Assembly: GCA_963843275.1 (NCBI GenBank)
Contig: CAWJJM010000010.1
Location: 1-64,000 of the forward strand
From: CAWJJM01 sp963843275
Lineage (GTDB): Bacteria; Acidobacteriota; Thermoanaerobaculia; Multivoradales; JBCCEF01
Length of the DNA: 64,000 nt
Direction of reading: 5' to 3'
Shown here: piece by piece, positions 19,916 to 27,694 of the stretch
Position numbering within the stretch: position 1 is the stretch's first letter
Layout: the number at the start of each line of letters is the position of its first letter
Notes under the pieces: model-generated
Databases searched by the model: none
Told to the model about the DNA's origin: nothing
Seen by the model: the letters and a program-made list of their open reading frames with translations, nothing else
Translations under genes and position numbers: made by a program

Positions 19916-20212
19916 CTACCGGGCGGCTGCGGGCTCGTAGCGTTCGACATGGATCTCGTCCTGGTGAGCGCGCGCCTCGGCCAGCTCGAACGCCGTCTGC
20001 AGGCGGAGCCAGTGGTCGGCGTTCGACCAACCGGCTTTCTCCAGGCGGATCGCCATCTCCGGAGAGATGCCGGACCGTCCGTTGATCACGCGCGAGAGAG
20101 TGTGACGGGTGACTCCGAGGATCGCGGCCCCCTCGGTAACGCTGAGGCCGAGGGAATCGAGACAGGCGTCCTTGATCGAACGTCCGGGATGGGGCGGGTT
20201 CTTCATGCTCAT
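19916..20212 (-). CDS. higA: HigA family antitoxin
   Basis: 98-residue XRE-type antitoxin. The HTH covers LSVTEGAAILGVTRHTLSRV, preceded by PPHPGRSIKDACLD and followed by INGRSGISPEMAIRLEKAG and WLRLQTAFELAEAR, exactly the HigA/VapI pattern. It neutralises the HigB RNase and represses the operon. ATG 20212 lies 12 bases after the higB stop, giving the usual toxin-first order. The pair sits inside the polysaccharide operon on the opposite strand, which marks it as an inserted accessory module. Confidence 0.9.
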   Translation of the reverse strand: MSMKNPPHPGRSIKDACLDSLGLSVTEGAAILGVTRHTLSRVINGRSGISPEMAIRLEKAGWSNADHWLRLQTAFELAEARAHQDEIHVERYEPAAAR

Positions 20213-20224
20213 CGAGGGACTCCT

Positions 20225-20502
20225 TCAGTGATAATCGACCAGATCGACGTCGAAGGCCTCGCCGTCTTCGAAGCGAAAGGTGATGCGCCAGTTCCCGGAG
20301 ATCGTCACGCTCCAACTTCCCTTGCGGCGGCCCCTGAGCGGATGGAGCCGATACCCCGGAAGATCGAGGTCACGCGGTGCGCTCGCCTGGTCCAGATGAG
20401 ACAAGACGTCCGCGATGCGCTGGCGTTGATCGGCGCGGAGTCTCCTGGAATCGCCCTGCTCGTAGAGCTTCTCGAGCCCCGATGTCGGAAGCTCTTGATC
20501 AC
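20225..20502 (-). CDS. higB: HigB family toxin (RelE-like RNase), frameshifted near its start
   Basis: After correction about 92 residues: VIKSFRHRG then, one frame over, LEKLYEQGDSRRLRADQ, IADVLSHLDQASAPRDLD, LPGYRLHPLRGRRKGSWSV, ISGNWRITFRFEDGEAFDV and DLVDYH. This is the complete HigB signature, a ribosome-dependent mRNase. GTG 20502 is preferred to the longer frame from 20536 because IKSFRHRGLEKLY is the family N-terminus. A single extra base near 20475 breaks the frame. If real, it would inactivate the toxin while sparing the antitoxin, but the same kind of error occurs all over the window. Confidence 0.85.
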
Positions 20503-20510
20503 GCCTCACT

Positions 20511-20532
20511 GTAACATGTAACGTTGCGCGTT
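20511..20532. promoter_or_regulatory. Possible higBA operator
   Basis: Just upstream of higB lie two GTAAC direct repeats (20511-20515 and 20518-20522) and an inverted repeat AACG-N5-CGTT (20520-20532). HigA-type antitoxins bind short inverted repeats at their own promoter, so position and symmetry are suggestive. No clear -10/-35 pair is visible and the symmetry is short. Confidence 0.25.
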
Positions 20533-20577
20533 GCATTCAATTCCCGCGACCTCCGGTCCCCGGATCACCTGTCCACG

Positions 20578-21546
20578 ATGACCCTCCCCGACCTCAGCGA
20601 CGTCCACGTCCTCGTCACCGGCGGCGCCGGGTTCATCGGCTCGCACCTCGTCGACGCCCTGGTGGCGGCGGGGGCGCGAGTGCGGGTGCTCGACGACCTG
20701 TCGACCGGGCATCGCGAGAACCTGGCGCACCTCGGCGGCCGCGTCGACCTCGTCGAGGGGGACATCCGGGACCTCGGCGCCTGCCGCGCGGCCTGCGCCG
20801 GTGCGGAGCTGGTCTTCCACCAGGCCGCGCTCGGCTCGGTGCCCCGCTCGATGGAGGACCCGGCCACCTCGCTGGCGGTCAACGTCGGCGGCACCGCCAA
20901 CGTCTTCGCGGCGGCGCGCGACGCCGGGGTGCGGCGGGTGGTCTTCGCGTCGTCGTCGTCGGTCTACGGCGACAGCGACCGGCTGCCCAAGCGCGAGGGC
21001 GAGGAGGGCGAGCCGCTGTCACCCTACGCCGCCTCGAAGGCGATGGACGAAGGGCTCGGTCGGGTGTTCAGCCGCTGTTACCCGTTGGACTGCGTGGGGC
21101 TGCGCTACTTCAACGTCTACGGCCCGCGACAGGACCCCGCCGGCCCCTATGCGGCGGTCATCCCGCGCTTCTTCGCCGCCTCGTTGGCCGGCCAGCCGGC
21201 GCGCATCCACGGCGACGGCGAGCAGAGCCGCGACTTCACCTTCGTCGCCGACGCGGTGGCGGCCAACCTGCTCGCCGCCGCGGCGCCCGGGGTGGGCGGC
21301 CGCGCCTACAACGTGGCGGCCGGCAGCCGCACGACGGTCAACGAGCTGGCGCGGGCGATCGCCGACGCCGTGGGCGGGGCGCCGCCGCCCGAGCACGGCC
21401 CGCCGCGACCCGGCGACGTCCGCCACTCGCTGGCCGACCTCACCCGCTCCCGCGCCGAGCTCGGCTACGCGCCGCGCCACGACCTGGGCCGGGGGCTGGC
21501 GGCGTGCGCCGACTGGTACCGGAGCTCCCTGGCCCGGACGGGATGA
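20578..21546 (+). CDS. NAD-dependent sugar epimerase (UDP-GlcNAc/UDP-Glc 4-epimerase type)
   Basis: An intact 322-aa extended SDR. The NAD loop is VTGGAGFIGSHLVDAL, then VRVLDDLSTGHRENL, FASSSSVYGDS with the catalytic Ser, and the active-site YAASK in SPYAASKAMDEGLGR, followed by YFNVYGPRQDPAGPYAAVIPRF. The last block, with PRQDP and GPYAAVIP, is characteristic of the WbpP/Gne-like 4-epimerases that interconvert UDP-GlcNAc(A) and UDP-GalNAc(A). ATG 20578 is preferred over an upstream ATG at 20524 because the Rossmann strand follows soon after. It probably supplies another sugar for the repeat unit. Confidence 0.85.
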   Translation: MTLPDLSDVHVLVTGGAGFIGSHLVDALVAAGARVRVLDDLSTGHRENLAHLGGRVDLVEGDIRDLGACRAACAGAELVFHQAALGSVPRSMEDPATSLAVNVGGTANVFAAARDAGVRRVVFASSSSVYGDSDRLPKREGEEGEPLSPYAASKAMDEGLGRVFSRCYPLDCVGLRYFNVYGPRQDPAGPYAAVIPRFFAASLAGQPARIHGDGEQSRDFTFVADAVAANLLAAAAPGVGGRAYNVAAGSRTTVNELARAIADAVGGAPPPEHGPPRPGDVRHSLADLTRSRAELGYAPRHDLGRGLAACADWYRSSLARTG

Positions 21547-21559
21547 TCCGCGGGCGCCG

Positions 21560-22558
21560 ATGAACCCGCCCCTCCAGCGCTTCTACGACCGCGTCGCCGC
21601 GTACGCGACGCGCCTGGACGAGGACGCCGCGGTCGCCTGGGCCGAGGACCACGGGCTCTACGCGCTCGCCGGCCAGGCCGCGCTCGGGCCGGCGGTGCGG
21701 CGGCGGCTCGCCGAGGCGGCGCGCCACAACCTGGCCGCGAACCTCCTGCTGATCCGCCGCTTCCAGGAGGTCTGCGACGCCGCCGGCGATGTCCCGATCT
21801 GCCCCGTCAAGGGCACGTATCTTCTGGACACCGTTTACCGCGAGGATCCCGGCGCCCGGCGGTTGGGCGACCTCGATCTGCTGGTGCCACCGGGGGACGA
21901 GGAACGCCTGATCGCACGGCTGGCCGAGCGGGGGTGGCACGAGACCCCCGGCTCGCGGGCCCTCGGGCCGGGCTGGCACGAGCGGTCGCTGAGCGACGGC
22001 CAGATGCTGCTCGAGATCCACACCCGGCTCGGCGTCAAGCACCTGCCGCGCTCGAGCTGGGACGAGCTCGCACCCCTGCCGGCCCGGGTGCACGGCCGCG
22101 CGGTCCACGCTCTCGACGAGGAGACCACCCTGGTCCACCTGGTGACGCACCTGGTCAAGCACGTCCCGTTCACCGCCTTGCGCTGGGTCGAGGACGTGCT
22201 GCGCTGGGCGGCGCGCGGCGGCGACGGGACCGCCGGGCCTGGCAGCGTGCCCGGCATCTCGGCGGCGCGCGCTCCCTGGTCGCCGGCACGCGCGCCTTGC
22301 GCCGCCTGGTGGGGCCCGACCTGCTGCCGGGGATCCCGCAGGCCCTCTCCGGCCTCTCCGGGGCGCTGCTGCGCCTCCACGAGGCGACGGTGTGGCCCGG
22401 GCTCGCCGCGCGACCCTTCTCCGCCCGGCGGCTGGCCACGCCGTGGCGCCACAATCTGGGCGCCCTTCTGCTCGCCGACCACCCCCGCGACGCGGCCGGT
22501 TTCGTCGCCGCCAAGAGCCGCGAGATGGCCGCGCGGCGGCGGGCCGCGTCGGATATGA
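21560..22558 (+). CDS. Nucleotidyltransferase family protein (PF14907-like), frameshifted
   Basis: Begins MNPPLQRFYDRVAAYATRLD, then AARHNLAANLLLIRRFQEVC, ICPVKGTYLLDTVYRED and RRLGDLDLLVPPGDEERL, where GTY...D-L-D-L-L is the metal-binding core of the NTP_transf_5 (PF14907) group. EIHTRLG and HLVTHLVKHVPF follow. Near 22240 the frame changes and RLVGPDLLPGIPQALSG plus TPWRHNLGALLLADHP resume. This family has no settled function but commonly lies beside lasso-peptide, asparagine-synthetase or polysaccharide genes. The exact end is uncertain because the frame with the conserved C-terminus runs into the next start; TGA 22556-22558 fits with a second frame change. Confidence 0.7.
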   Translation: MNPPLQRFYDRVAAYATRLDEDAAVAWAEDHGLYALAGQAALGPAVRRRLAEAARHNLAANLLLIRRFQEVCDAAGDVPICPVKGTYLLDTVYREDPGARRLGDLDLLVPPGDEERLIARLAERGWHETPGSRALGPGWHERSLSDGQMLLEIHTRLGVKHLPRSSWDELAPLPARVHGRAVHALDEETTLVHLVTHLVKHVPFTALRWVEDVLRWAARGGDGTAGPGSVPGISAARAPWSPARAPCAAWWGPTCCRGSRRPSPASPGRCCASTRRRCGPGSPRDPSPPGGWPRRGATIWAPFCSPTTPATRPVSSPPRAARWPRGGGPRRI

Positions 22559-22587
22559 TCGGCCGGTCGGTGAGGGGCGAAGACGCA

Positions 22588-24603
22588 GTGAGCGGACAAC
22601 GGGACGTCGAGGGGCAAGGGGGAGGGGTGTCTCTGCCCCGCGTCCCCTGGGGGAGCTCGCTCAACCGGCGCACGCAGTTCCTCCTCGACCTGGTGGCGCT
22701 CTCGGCGTCGTTCGTCCTCGCCTACCTGCTGCGCTTCGATTTCTCGCTCACCGAGTCGGCCTTCGAACGGGCGCTGCATCCAGCTCCCGCTGGTGGTGCT
22801 GGTCCAGTTCTCGGCGCTGTTCCTGCTGCGCGTCTACAACTTCGTCTGGCGCTACGTGGGCATGCGCGAGGTCGGGGTCTTCCTCCGCGCGGCGCTCTAC
22901 TCCGTCGCGCCCCTCCTGGTCCTGCGCATCGGCCTCCCCGAAGCCTGGGGCTCCTGGCGGGTGCCGCTGTCGGTCATCGTGATGGACACCCTCCTCGGCC
23001 TTCGGCGGCCTGCTGGGCCTGCGCGTGCTGCGGCGCAGCGTCTACGAGCGCTACGAGCGCGACCACCGGGCGCGCCGCCGCGACGGCGACCGCCGGCAGG
23101 TCAAGCCGGTGCTGCTGGTGGGCGCCGGCCGGGCCGGGGTGCTGGCGGTGCGGGAGATCCAGGGCCGGGGCGACGTCGACATCTGAGGTCGCTCGGCTTC
23201 GTCGACGACGATCCCCTGAAGCAGGGGATGGTCGATCCACGGCGTCAAGGTGCTGGGGAGCACCCGGGACATCCCGCGGCTCGGCGCGCGAGCTGGCCGA
23301 TCGACCAGGTGGTCGTCACCATCGCCGAGGCCGAGCCGCTGCAGACATCCGGCGGATCGTCGAGATCTGCGCAGCGTGGCGCCTCAAGGTGCGGATCATC
23401 CCGGGCCTCTTCGAGGTGCTCCAGGGCAAGGTGGCGATCACCCGCTTCCGCGACGTCGAGATCGAGGACCTCCTGGGCCGCGACGCCGGTGCGCCTGGAC
23501 GAGGAGCGCCTCGAGCGCTTCCTGGCCGGCCGCTGCGGTGATGGTCACCGGCGCCGGCGGCTCGATCGGCGTCCGAGCTGGCGCGCCAGATCGCCCGCTT
23601 CCAGCCCGGCGCGGCTGCTGCTGCTGGAGCGCGCCGAGTTCGCCCTCTTCGACATCCACCGCGAGCTGCGCTCGCCTGTGGCCCGGACCTGGCGGTCGGT
23701 GCCGCTGGTGGCCGACGTCGGCGACGAGACGCGGGTGCGCGCGATCCTCGCCGAGCTGCCGGCGCCGGACGTGGTCTTCCACGCCGCCGCCCACAAGCAC
23801 GTGCCGCTGATGGAGTGCAACCCGGCCGAGGCGGTGCAGAACAACGTCCTGGGCACCGAGGTGCGTCGGCCGGCTGGCCGGCGGAGTGCGGCAGCCGAGG
23901 CGTTCGTCCTGATCTCGACCGACAAGGCGGTGCGGCCGACGTCGGTGATGGGCGCCACGAAGCGTGTCGCCGAGCTGGTGGTCCAGGACCTCGACCAGCG
24001 CCACCCCGACGACCCGCTTCCTCGCCGTGCGCTTCGGCAACGTGCTCGGCTCGACCGGCTCGGTGGTCCCGATCTTCCGGGACCAGATCGCCCACGGCGG
24101 GCCGGTGACGGTCACCCACCCGGACATGCAGCGCTACTTCATGACCATCCCGGAGGCGGCGCAGCTCGTGCTGCAGGCCGGGGCCATGGGCGAGGGCGGC
24201 GAGATCTTCGTCCTCGACATGGGCGAGCCGGTGCGCATCCTCGACCTGGCCGAGAAGCATGATCCGCCTGCTCGGGCTTCCGAGCCCGGACGAGGACATC
24301 GAGATCGAGTTCACCGGCCTGCGCCCCGGCGAGAAGCTGTTCGAGGAGATCGAGCTGGACGGGCGAGGGGATGGACAAGACCCGCCACCCGAAGATCTTC
24401 GTCGGCCGCTTCCGCGCCGAGGCCGACGACGGGCTGGACGGGGCGCTCGAAGAGCTCGCGGCGCTGGCCCGGGCCGGCACCGCCGAGCGGATCCGCGACC
24501 GCCTGGCGCGGCTCCTGCCGGAGGCCCAGCTCACCGGACGCGACGAGGAGGAGCGGCTCGCCGCCGAGCTCCCTCGGACCCGACGCCGCACCTCTCGTAC
24601 TAG
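22588..24603 (+). CDS. pglF: UDP-N-acetylglucosamine 4,6-dehydratase, PglF/FlaA1/CapD-like membrane type (many frameshifts)
   Basis: A long-form dehydratase of about 670 aa. The N-terminal part has four membrane helices (FLLDLVALSASFVLAYLL, LVVLVQFSALFLLRVYNFV, FLRAALYSVAPLLVL, VIVMDTLL) and a CoA-binding-like Rossmann domain (VLLVGAGRAGVLAV). The catalytic domain has VTGAGGSIGSELA, HAAAHKHVPLMECNP and ISTDKAVRPTSVMGATKR, in which Met replaces the SDR Tyr, as in PglF. It ends MIRLLGLPSPDEDIEIEF, TGLRPGEKLFEE. More than ten single-base disruptions are needed to read it, three within 23675-23700, nearly all extra bases. It would start the bacillosamine pathway at UDP-GlcNAc. GTG 22588 is the likely start; GTG 22570 is an alternative. 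Confidence 0.8.
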
Positions 24604-24650
24604 TCGACCCCCGGCGTCCCCGCGACCGGCCGGAGAAAATCGCCGGGCCG

Positions 24651-24682
24651 GGGACGGCGGGAGCGCCTACCCCCGCCGTCCC
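24651..24682. terminator. Hairpin between convergent genes
   Basis: An 11-bp perfect stem (24651-24661 with 24672-24682, arm GGGACGGCGGG) and a 10-base loop lie between the end of the pglF-like gene and the end of the protease gene on the other strand. There is no U-run on the plus side; on the minus side TTTT follows about ten bases after the stem. It may serve as a shared, weak terminator. Confidence 0.4.
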
Positions 24683-24719
24683 ACGGCCGCGACGGCCTCG
24701 GAGGTGTGGCCCGAGGACT

Positions 24720-26471
24720 CTAGAACGACGCCGTCCGCGCCGGCGAACAGGCCGCGCGTCCGGTCTCGCACACCTCGTAGCTGAACGTGCCTCCGCCGTG
24801 CCCCGGCAGGGCGTCGGTGGCCGCGCCGTCGTTGGCCGTGCTGGCGACGAGCTGACCGTCCCGCCACACCTCGACCTGCGCGGTGCCGGCGCCGCTCCAC
24901 GACAGGTCGACGTAGCGGCGCCCCTTCTCCTTGCGGGCGGCGACGGCGAGGGTGATGCCCGGGGCCGGGGGCGGCGGCGCGGTCACCGTCACCGTGCGCG
25001 CCGTCGAGGCCGTGGCCCCGTCGTCGTCGGTCACCGTCAGGGTGACCTGGTAGCTGCCGCCGGCGGCGAAGCCGTGCGACGGGTCGCGCTGGCCGCTCGA
25101 CCCACCGTCGCCGAAGCTCCACGCCCACCCGACCACCGATCCGTCGGCGTCGGTGCTGGCGTCGCTGAACGCGCAGCTCAGGTCGCTGCAGTCGAAGCCG
25201 AAGGCGGCCGCCGGTGCCTGGTTGGTCGGCGGTGGCGGCGGCGGGCTCGAGGTGGTGGCGTAGGCGAGGGCGTCGGCGATCTGCAGCAGGCCGTTCCCGT
25301 AGCCGCTGTCGCGGCCCGCCGGCCCGAGGTCCCTCGCGGTCGCCGTCAGCGCCGTGCGCACGGTGTCGGGATCGTCCACGCCCACGGCGTAGAGCATCGC
25401 GGCGGCCGCGGCGACGTGCGGCGTCGCCATCGACGTCCCCTGGAGGAAACCGTAGAGCCAGACGCCGCCGCTGCGCACTTCCTGGAGCACCCCGTCGCCG
25501 TTGCCGTCGCCGTTGCGGTCGACCGAGACGTCACCGCCCGGGGCCACCAGGTCGAGCTGCGGACCGCCGTTGGAGTACCAGGCCACCGCGTCGGTGAAGT
25601 CGGTGGCGCCCACCGAGATCACGCCGGGGTGGATCGCCGGGTAGGAGAGCGTCGTGCGGTCGCCGTCGTTGCCGGCCGCCGCGACCACGGTGACGCCGTG
25701 CGCCCGCGCATAGTCCAGCGCCGGGTCCATCAGCGGATCGCTGACCACGCCGTCGGAGGTGTGGGTGCCGAGGCTGAGATTGATCACCTGCGCCCCGTGG
25801 TCGACCGCCCAGTACAGTCCCTCGGCGATGTCGGCGGCGGTACCGTCGCCGTTGGAATCCAGCACGCGGACCGGCAGCACGCAAGCGCCCCAGGCCAGGC
25901 CCGCGACACCGACCGCGTTGTCCGTGGCCTGGGCGATGGTGCCGGAGACGTGGGTCCCGTGCCCCACCGGATCGTCCGGGTTGCCGTCGAGGTCGACGGC
26001 GTCGTACCCGTTGTAGGCGCACCCCAGGCCGTCGCGGCCGCCCAGGGCGAGGCCGGTGTCGACGACCGCCACCACCACGCCCTCGCCGTGTGTGACGTCC
26101 CAGGCGGCCGCCGCCTGGACCTTGTCGAAGTGCCACTGGTAGGAGCGGTAGGGGTCGTCCACCGCCTCCAGAGCCTCGAGCCGCCGGTTGCGGTAGGCCG
26201 CGCGCCCGTGGGAGCGCAGCCGGGCGACGGCGCCGGCCTCCTGTCCGCCGGCGACTTCGAGCACCGTGAGACCGGACCAGGGCAGGACCTTGACGACGCG
26301 CGCACCGGGCACGTCCAGGGAGCTGGCGGCCGCGCCGCGGACCACCACCTGACCGGCGGCGAAGGCCGGCCGGCCGGCCGTCGCGGCTGCCGCGGGAAGC
26401 GCACCGAGGACCAGAGCGACCCCGGTGAAGCAGATGGACAGAGACCTAGGAAGGAGCCGGAACGTCTTCAT
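24720..26471 (-). CDS. Secreted S8 subtilisin-family peptidase with PKD domain
   Basis: An intact 583-aa exported serine protease. Residues 1-30 form a signal peptide (LLPRSLSICFTGVALVLGALPAA region). The catalytic triad is Asp138 in VVDTG, His171 in GHGTH and Ser347 in GTSMATPH, with the oxyanion Asn268 in AAAGND. After a short proline linker (about 420) come a PKD domain (WSFGDGGSSG, YQVTLTVTDDDG) and a C-terminal beta domain of fibronectin-III type (VDLSWSGAGTAQVEVWRDG). ATG 26471 is chosen over an earlier in-frame start at 26651 because the signal peptide begins there and the sequence between is a riboswitch. Expression is predicted to respond to c-di-GMP and to a Crp-type regulator. Confidence 0.95.
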   Translation of the reverse strand: MKTFRLLPRSLSICFTGVALVLGALPAAAATAGRPAFAAGQVVVRGAAASSLDVPGARVVKVLPWSGLTVLEVAGGQEAGAVARLRSHGRAAYRNRRLEALEAVDDPYRSYQWHFDKVQAAAAWDVTHGEGVVVAVVDTGLALGGRDGLGCAYNGYDAVDLDGNPDDPVGHGTHVSGTIAQATDNAVGVAGLAWGACVLPVRVLDSNGDGTAADIAEGLYWAVDHGAQVINLSLGTHTSDGVVSDPLMDPALDYARAHGVTVVAAAGNDGDRTTLSYPAIHPGVISVGATDFTDAVAWYSNGGPQLDLVAPGGDVSVDRNGDGNGDGVLQEVRSGGVWLYGFLQGTSMATPHVAAAAAMLYAVGVDDPDTVRTALTATARDLGPAGRDSGYGNGLLQIADALAYATTSSPPPPPPTNQAPAAAFGFDCSDLSCAFSDASTDADGSVVGWAWSFGDGGSSGQRDPSHGFAAGGSYQVTLTVTDDDGATASTARTVTVTAPPPPAPGITLAVAARKEKGRRYVDLSWSGAGTAQVEVWRDGQLVASTANDGAATDALPGHGGGTFSYEVCETGRAACSPARTASF

Positions 26472-26587
26472 GACCACACCTCCGATGGAGCGACGCGCGC
26501 TCCGCGGGCCCGCAGGCCCCCGGGCGCACGGGCGCGCCTCCGGCGACGACAGGTTGCCGGCGTTGCCTAGTGGAGGATGGGGTCCAC

Positions 26588-26676
26588 ATCCGGCAATCCC
26601 GCTGTCGTAGGGCCGACGAGGCCCGTTAGACCGGAGACTTTGCGCCCCCACCTTTCGATGGGTTTGCCCTTGTCAG
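26588..26676 (-). ncRNA. Cyclic-di-GMP-I (GEMM) riboswitch
   Basis: Read on the minus strand, the leader of the S8 peptidase gene has the GEMM core blocks in order: GGGCAAACC, CGAAAGG, GTGGGGGCGCAAAG, CTCCGGTCTAA, a variable arm (CGGGCCTCGTCGGCCC), TACGACAGCGGG and ATTGCCG. These correspond to the GNRA tetraloop (GAAA), its receptor helix with the CCTA-like TCTAA bulge, and the closing P1 of the c-di-GMP-I aptamer. About 115 bases with GC-rich hairpins separate it from the start codon. No U-run is visible, so translational control or a Rho-type mechanism is more likely than intrinsic termination. Confidence 0.9.
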
Positions 26677-26809
26677 ATGTTGAAGGGAGCCCGGCGGAGC
26701 CGGCCGCGCGCCGCGAAGCGCCCACCGGGGCGGGAGCCCCGGAGGCGAAGAGCGCAAGGCGGCTGGAGTGGCGCGGCATGGTCGGCGTCCGTCGGGATTC
26801 GACGTCGCC

Positions 26810-26838
26810 AACCTACCGCGCCACGGTGGAGCTGTCAG
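26810..26838 (-). promoter_or_regulatory. Possible sigma-70 promoter for the riboswitch-protease transcript
   Basis: On the minus strand CTGACA (26838-26833) and TAGGTT (26815-26810) are separated by 17 bases. A start site near 26803 would place the CRP-type palindrome centred at 26867.5 about 62 to 66 bases upstream, close to the -61.5 spacing of class I CRP promoters, and would include the whole riboswitch in the leader. Confidence 0.4.
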
Positions 26839-26855
26839 TGATGGCCTTCATAGAC

Positions 26856-26879
26856 GCGCTGTGAAATGCGTCACAGCGC
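26856..26879. promoter_or_regulatory. CRP-type operator (perfect palindrome)
   Basis: GCGCTGTGA-N6-TCACAGCGC is a perfect 9-bp inverted repeat containing the exact TGTGA-N6-TCACA consensus of cAMP receptor protein. It lies upstream of the riboswitch-protease transcript and 20 bases past the stop of the Crp-family gene, whose recognition helix keeps the Arg, Glu and Arg that read this half-site. It could also act as a hairpin at the end of the crp transcript, but no U-run follows. Confidence 0.7.
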
Positions 26880-26899
26880 GGCGGTGCGGAGCGTGGCGC

Positions 26900-27618
26900 T
26901 CAGTAGCAGCGCGCGACCAGGGAGGGGCGGTCGTGGATGGTGATCTCGTAGCCGGGCCCCAGCGAGATGTAGCCCCGCTCGCGGAAGCCTGTCAGCACGC
27001 GGTTGACGCGCTCCCGGGAGGCGCCGACCAGCTCGGCGAGATCCCGTTGGGTCAGGCGCAGGGGGATGCGCGTCTCCCCGTCCTCGCCGCCGCGGCGGCC
27101 GTACTGCTCCGCGAAGGCGAGGAGCTGCCGCGCCACCCGGCCGCGGACGTCGAGCGTGGAGAGCGCCTGGATCTGCGCGTTGGCGAGCCGCAGGCGGGCC
27201 ACCAGCAGGCGCACCAGGTTGACGGCGAGCCGCGGGGTCGCGACCAGCGCCTCCTGGAAGGCCGGGCCCTCGACCCACAGGCAGTCGCAGCGATCGAGGG
27301 TGACCACGTTGGCCGACCGCCCGACGTCGTCGAGCGGGCTCATCTCGCCGAGGGTGTCCCCGGGGCCGAGGACGGCGAGGATCACCTCGTTGCCGTTGCT
27401 CTGCTCGATGCAGATCTTGACCGTCCCCGAGAGCAGGACGTAGACCGTGTCGCCGGGCTCCTCGGCGGTGAGGATGCGGGTGGACGGGGGAAGACGCGAC
27501 GCCGGAAGCTCGCGGCGAGCGACTCCAGCGCCGCGTCGTCCATGCCGGCGAAGAGACCCAGTTCCACGAGCTCGGCGGGGGTCGCGCCGGGCTCGTCGGG
27601 GCGGGACATGGCGAGCAT
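26900..27618 (-). CDS. Crp/Fnr family transcription regulator, CRP-like (frameshifted)
   Basis: About 238 aa after removing one disruption near 27497. It begins MLAMSRPDEPGATPAELVEL, then LFAGMDDAALESLAASF, VFPPSTRILTAEEPGDTVYV, and the cyclic-nucleotide pocket LGEMSPLDDVGRSANVV, in which the Glu of GE and the Arg-Ser pair that bind cAMP in E. coli CRP are kept. The HTH reads LTQRDLAELVGASRERVNRVL; the recognition helix S-R-E-x3-R has the CRP contacts for TGTGA half-sites. Next to its 3' end is a perfect TGTGA-N6-TCACA palindrome. Predicted cAMP-dependent activator or repressor of the neighbouring protease gene. Confidence 0.85.
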
Positions 27619-27641
27619 GGGAGTTTGATGGCGCGGAACGG

Positions 27642-27683
27642 AAAAAAAACGTCCGGGCGGAGACGAGGGTCCCCGCCCGGACG
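27642..27683 (-). terminator. Rho-independent terminator
   Basis: On the minus strand an 11-bp stem (CGTCCGGGCGG pairing with CCGCCCGGACG, loop of 12) is followed directly by eight T (27649-27642). It lies 12 bases after the stop of the secreted protein gene that ends at 27695, and just before the Crp-family start, so it separates the two transcription units. Confidence 0.9.
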
Positions 27684-27694
27684 GTCGAGCCGAT

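Noticed and set aside
22588..24603. Decayed pglF pseudogene
   Set aside because: More than ten frame changes but no loss of conserved motifs and almost no substitutions in them; the same error type hits groEL, so sequencing error fits better.
26856..26879. The TGTGA palindrome as only a transcription terminator
   Set aside because: A hairpin is possible, but there is no U-run, and the exact CRP consensus beside a Crp-family gene makes an operator the better reading; kept as an alternative in the entry.
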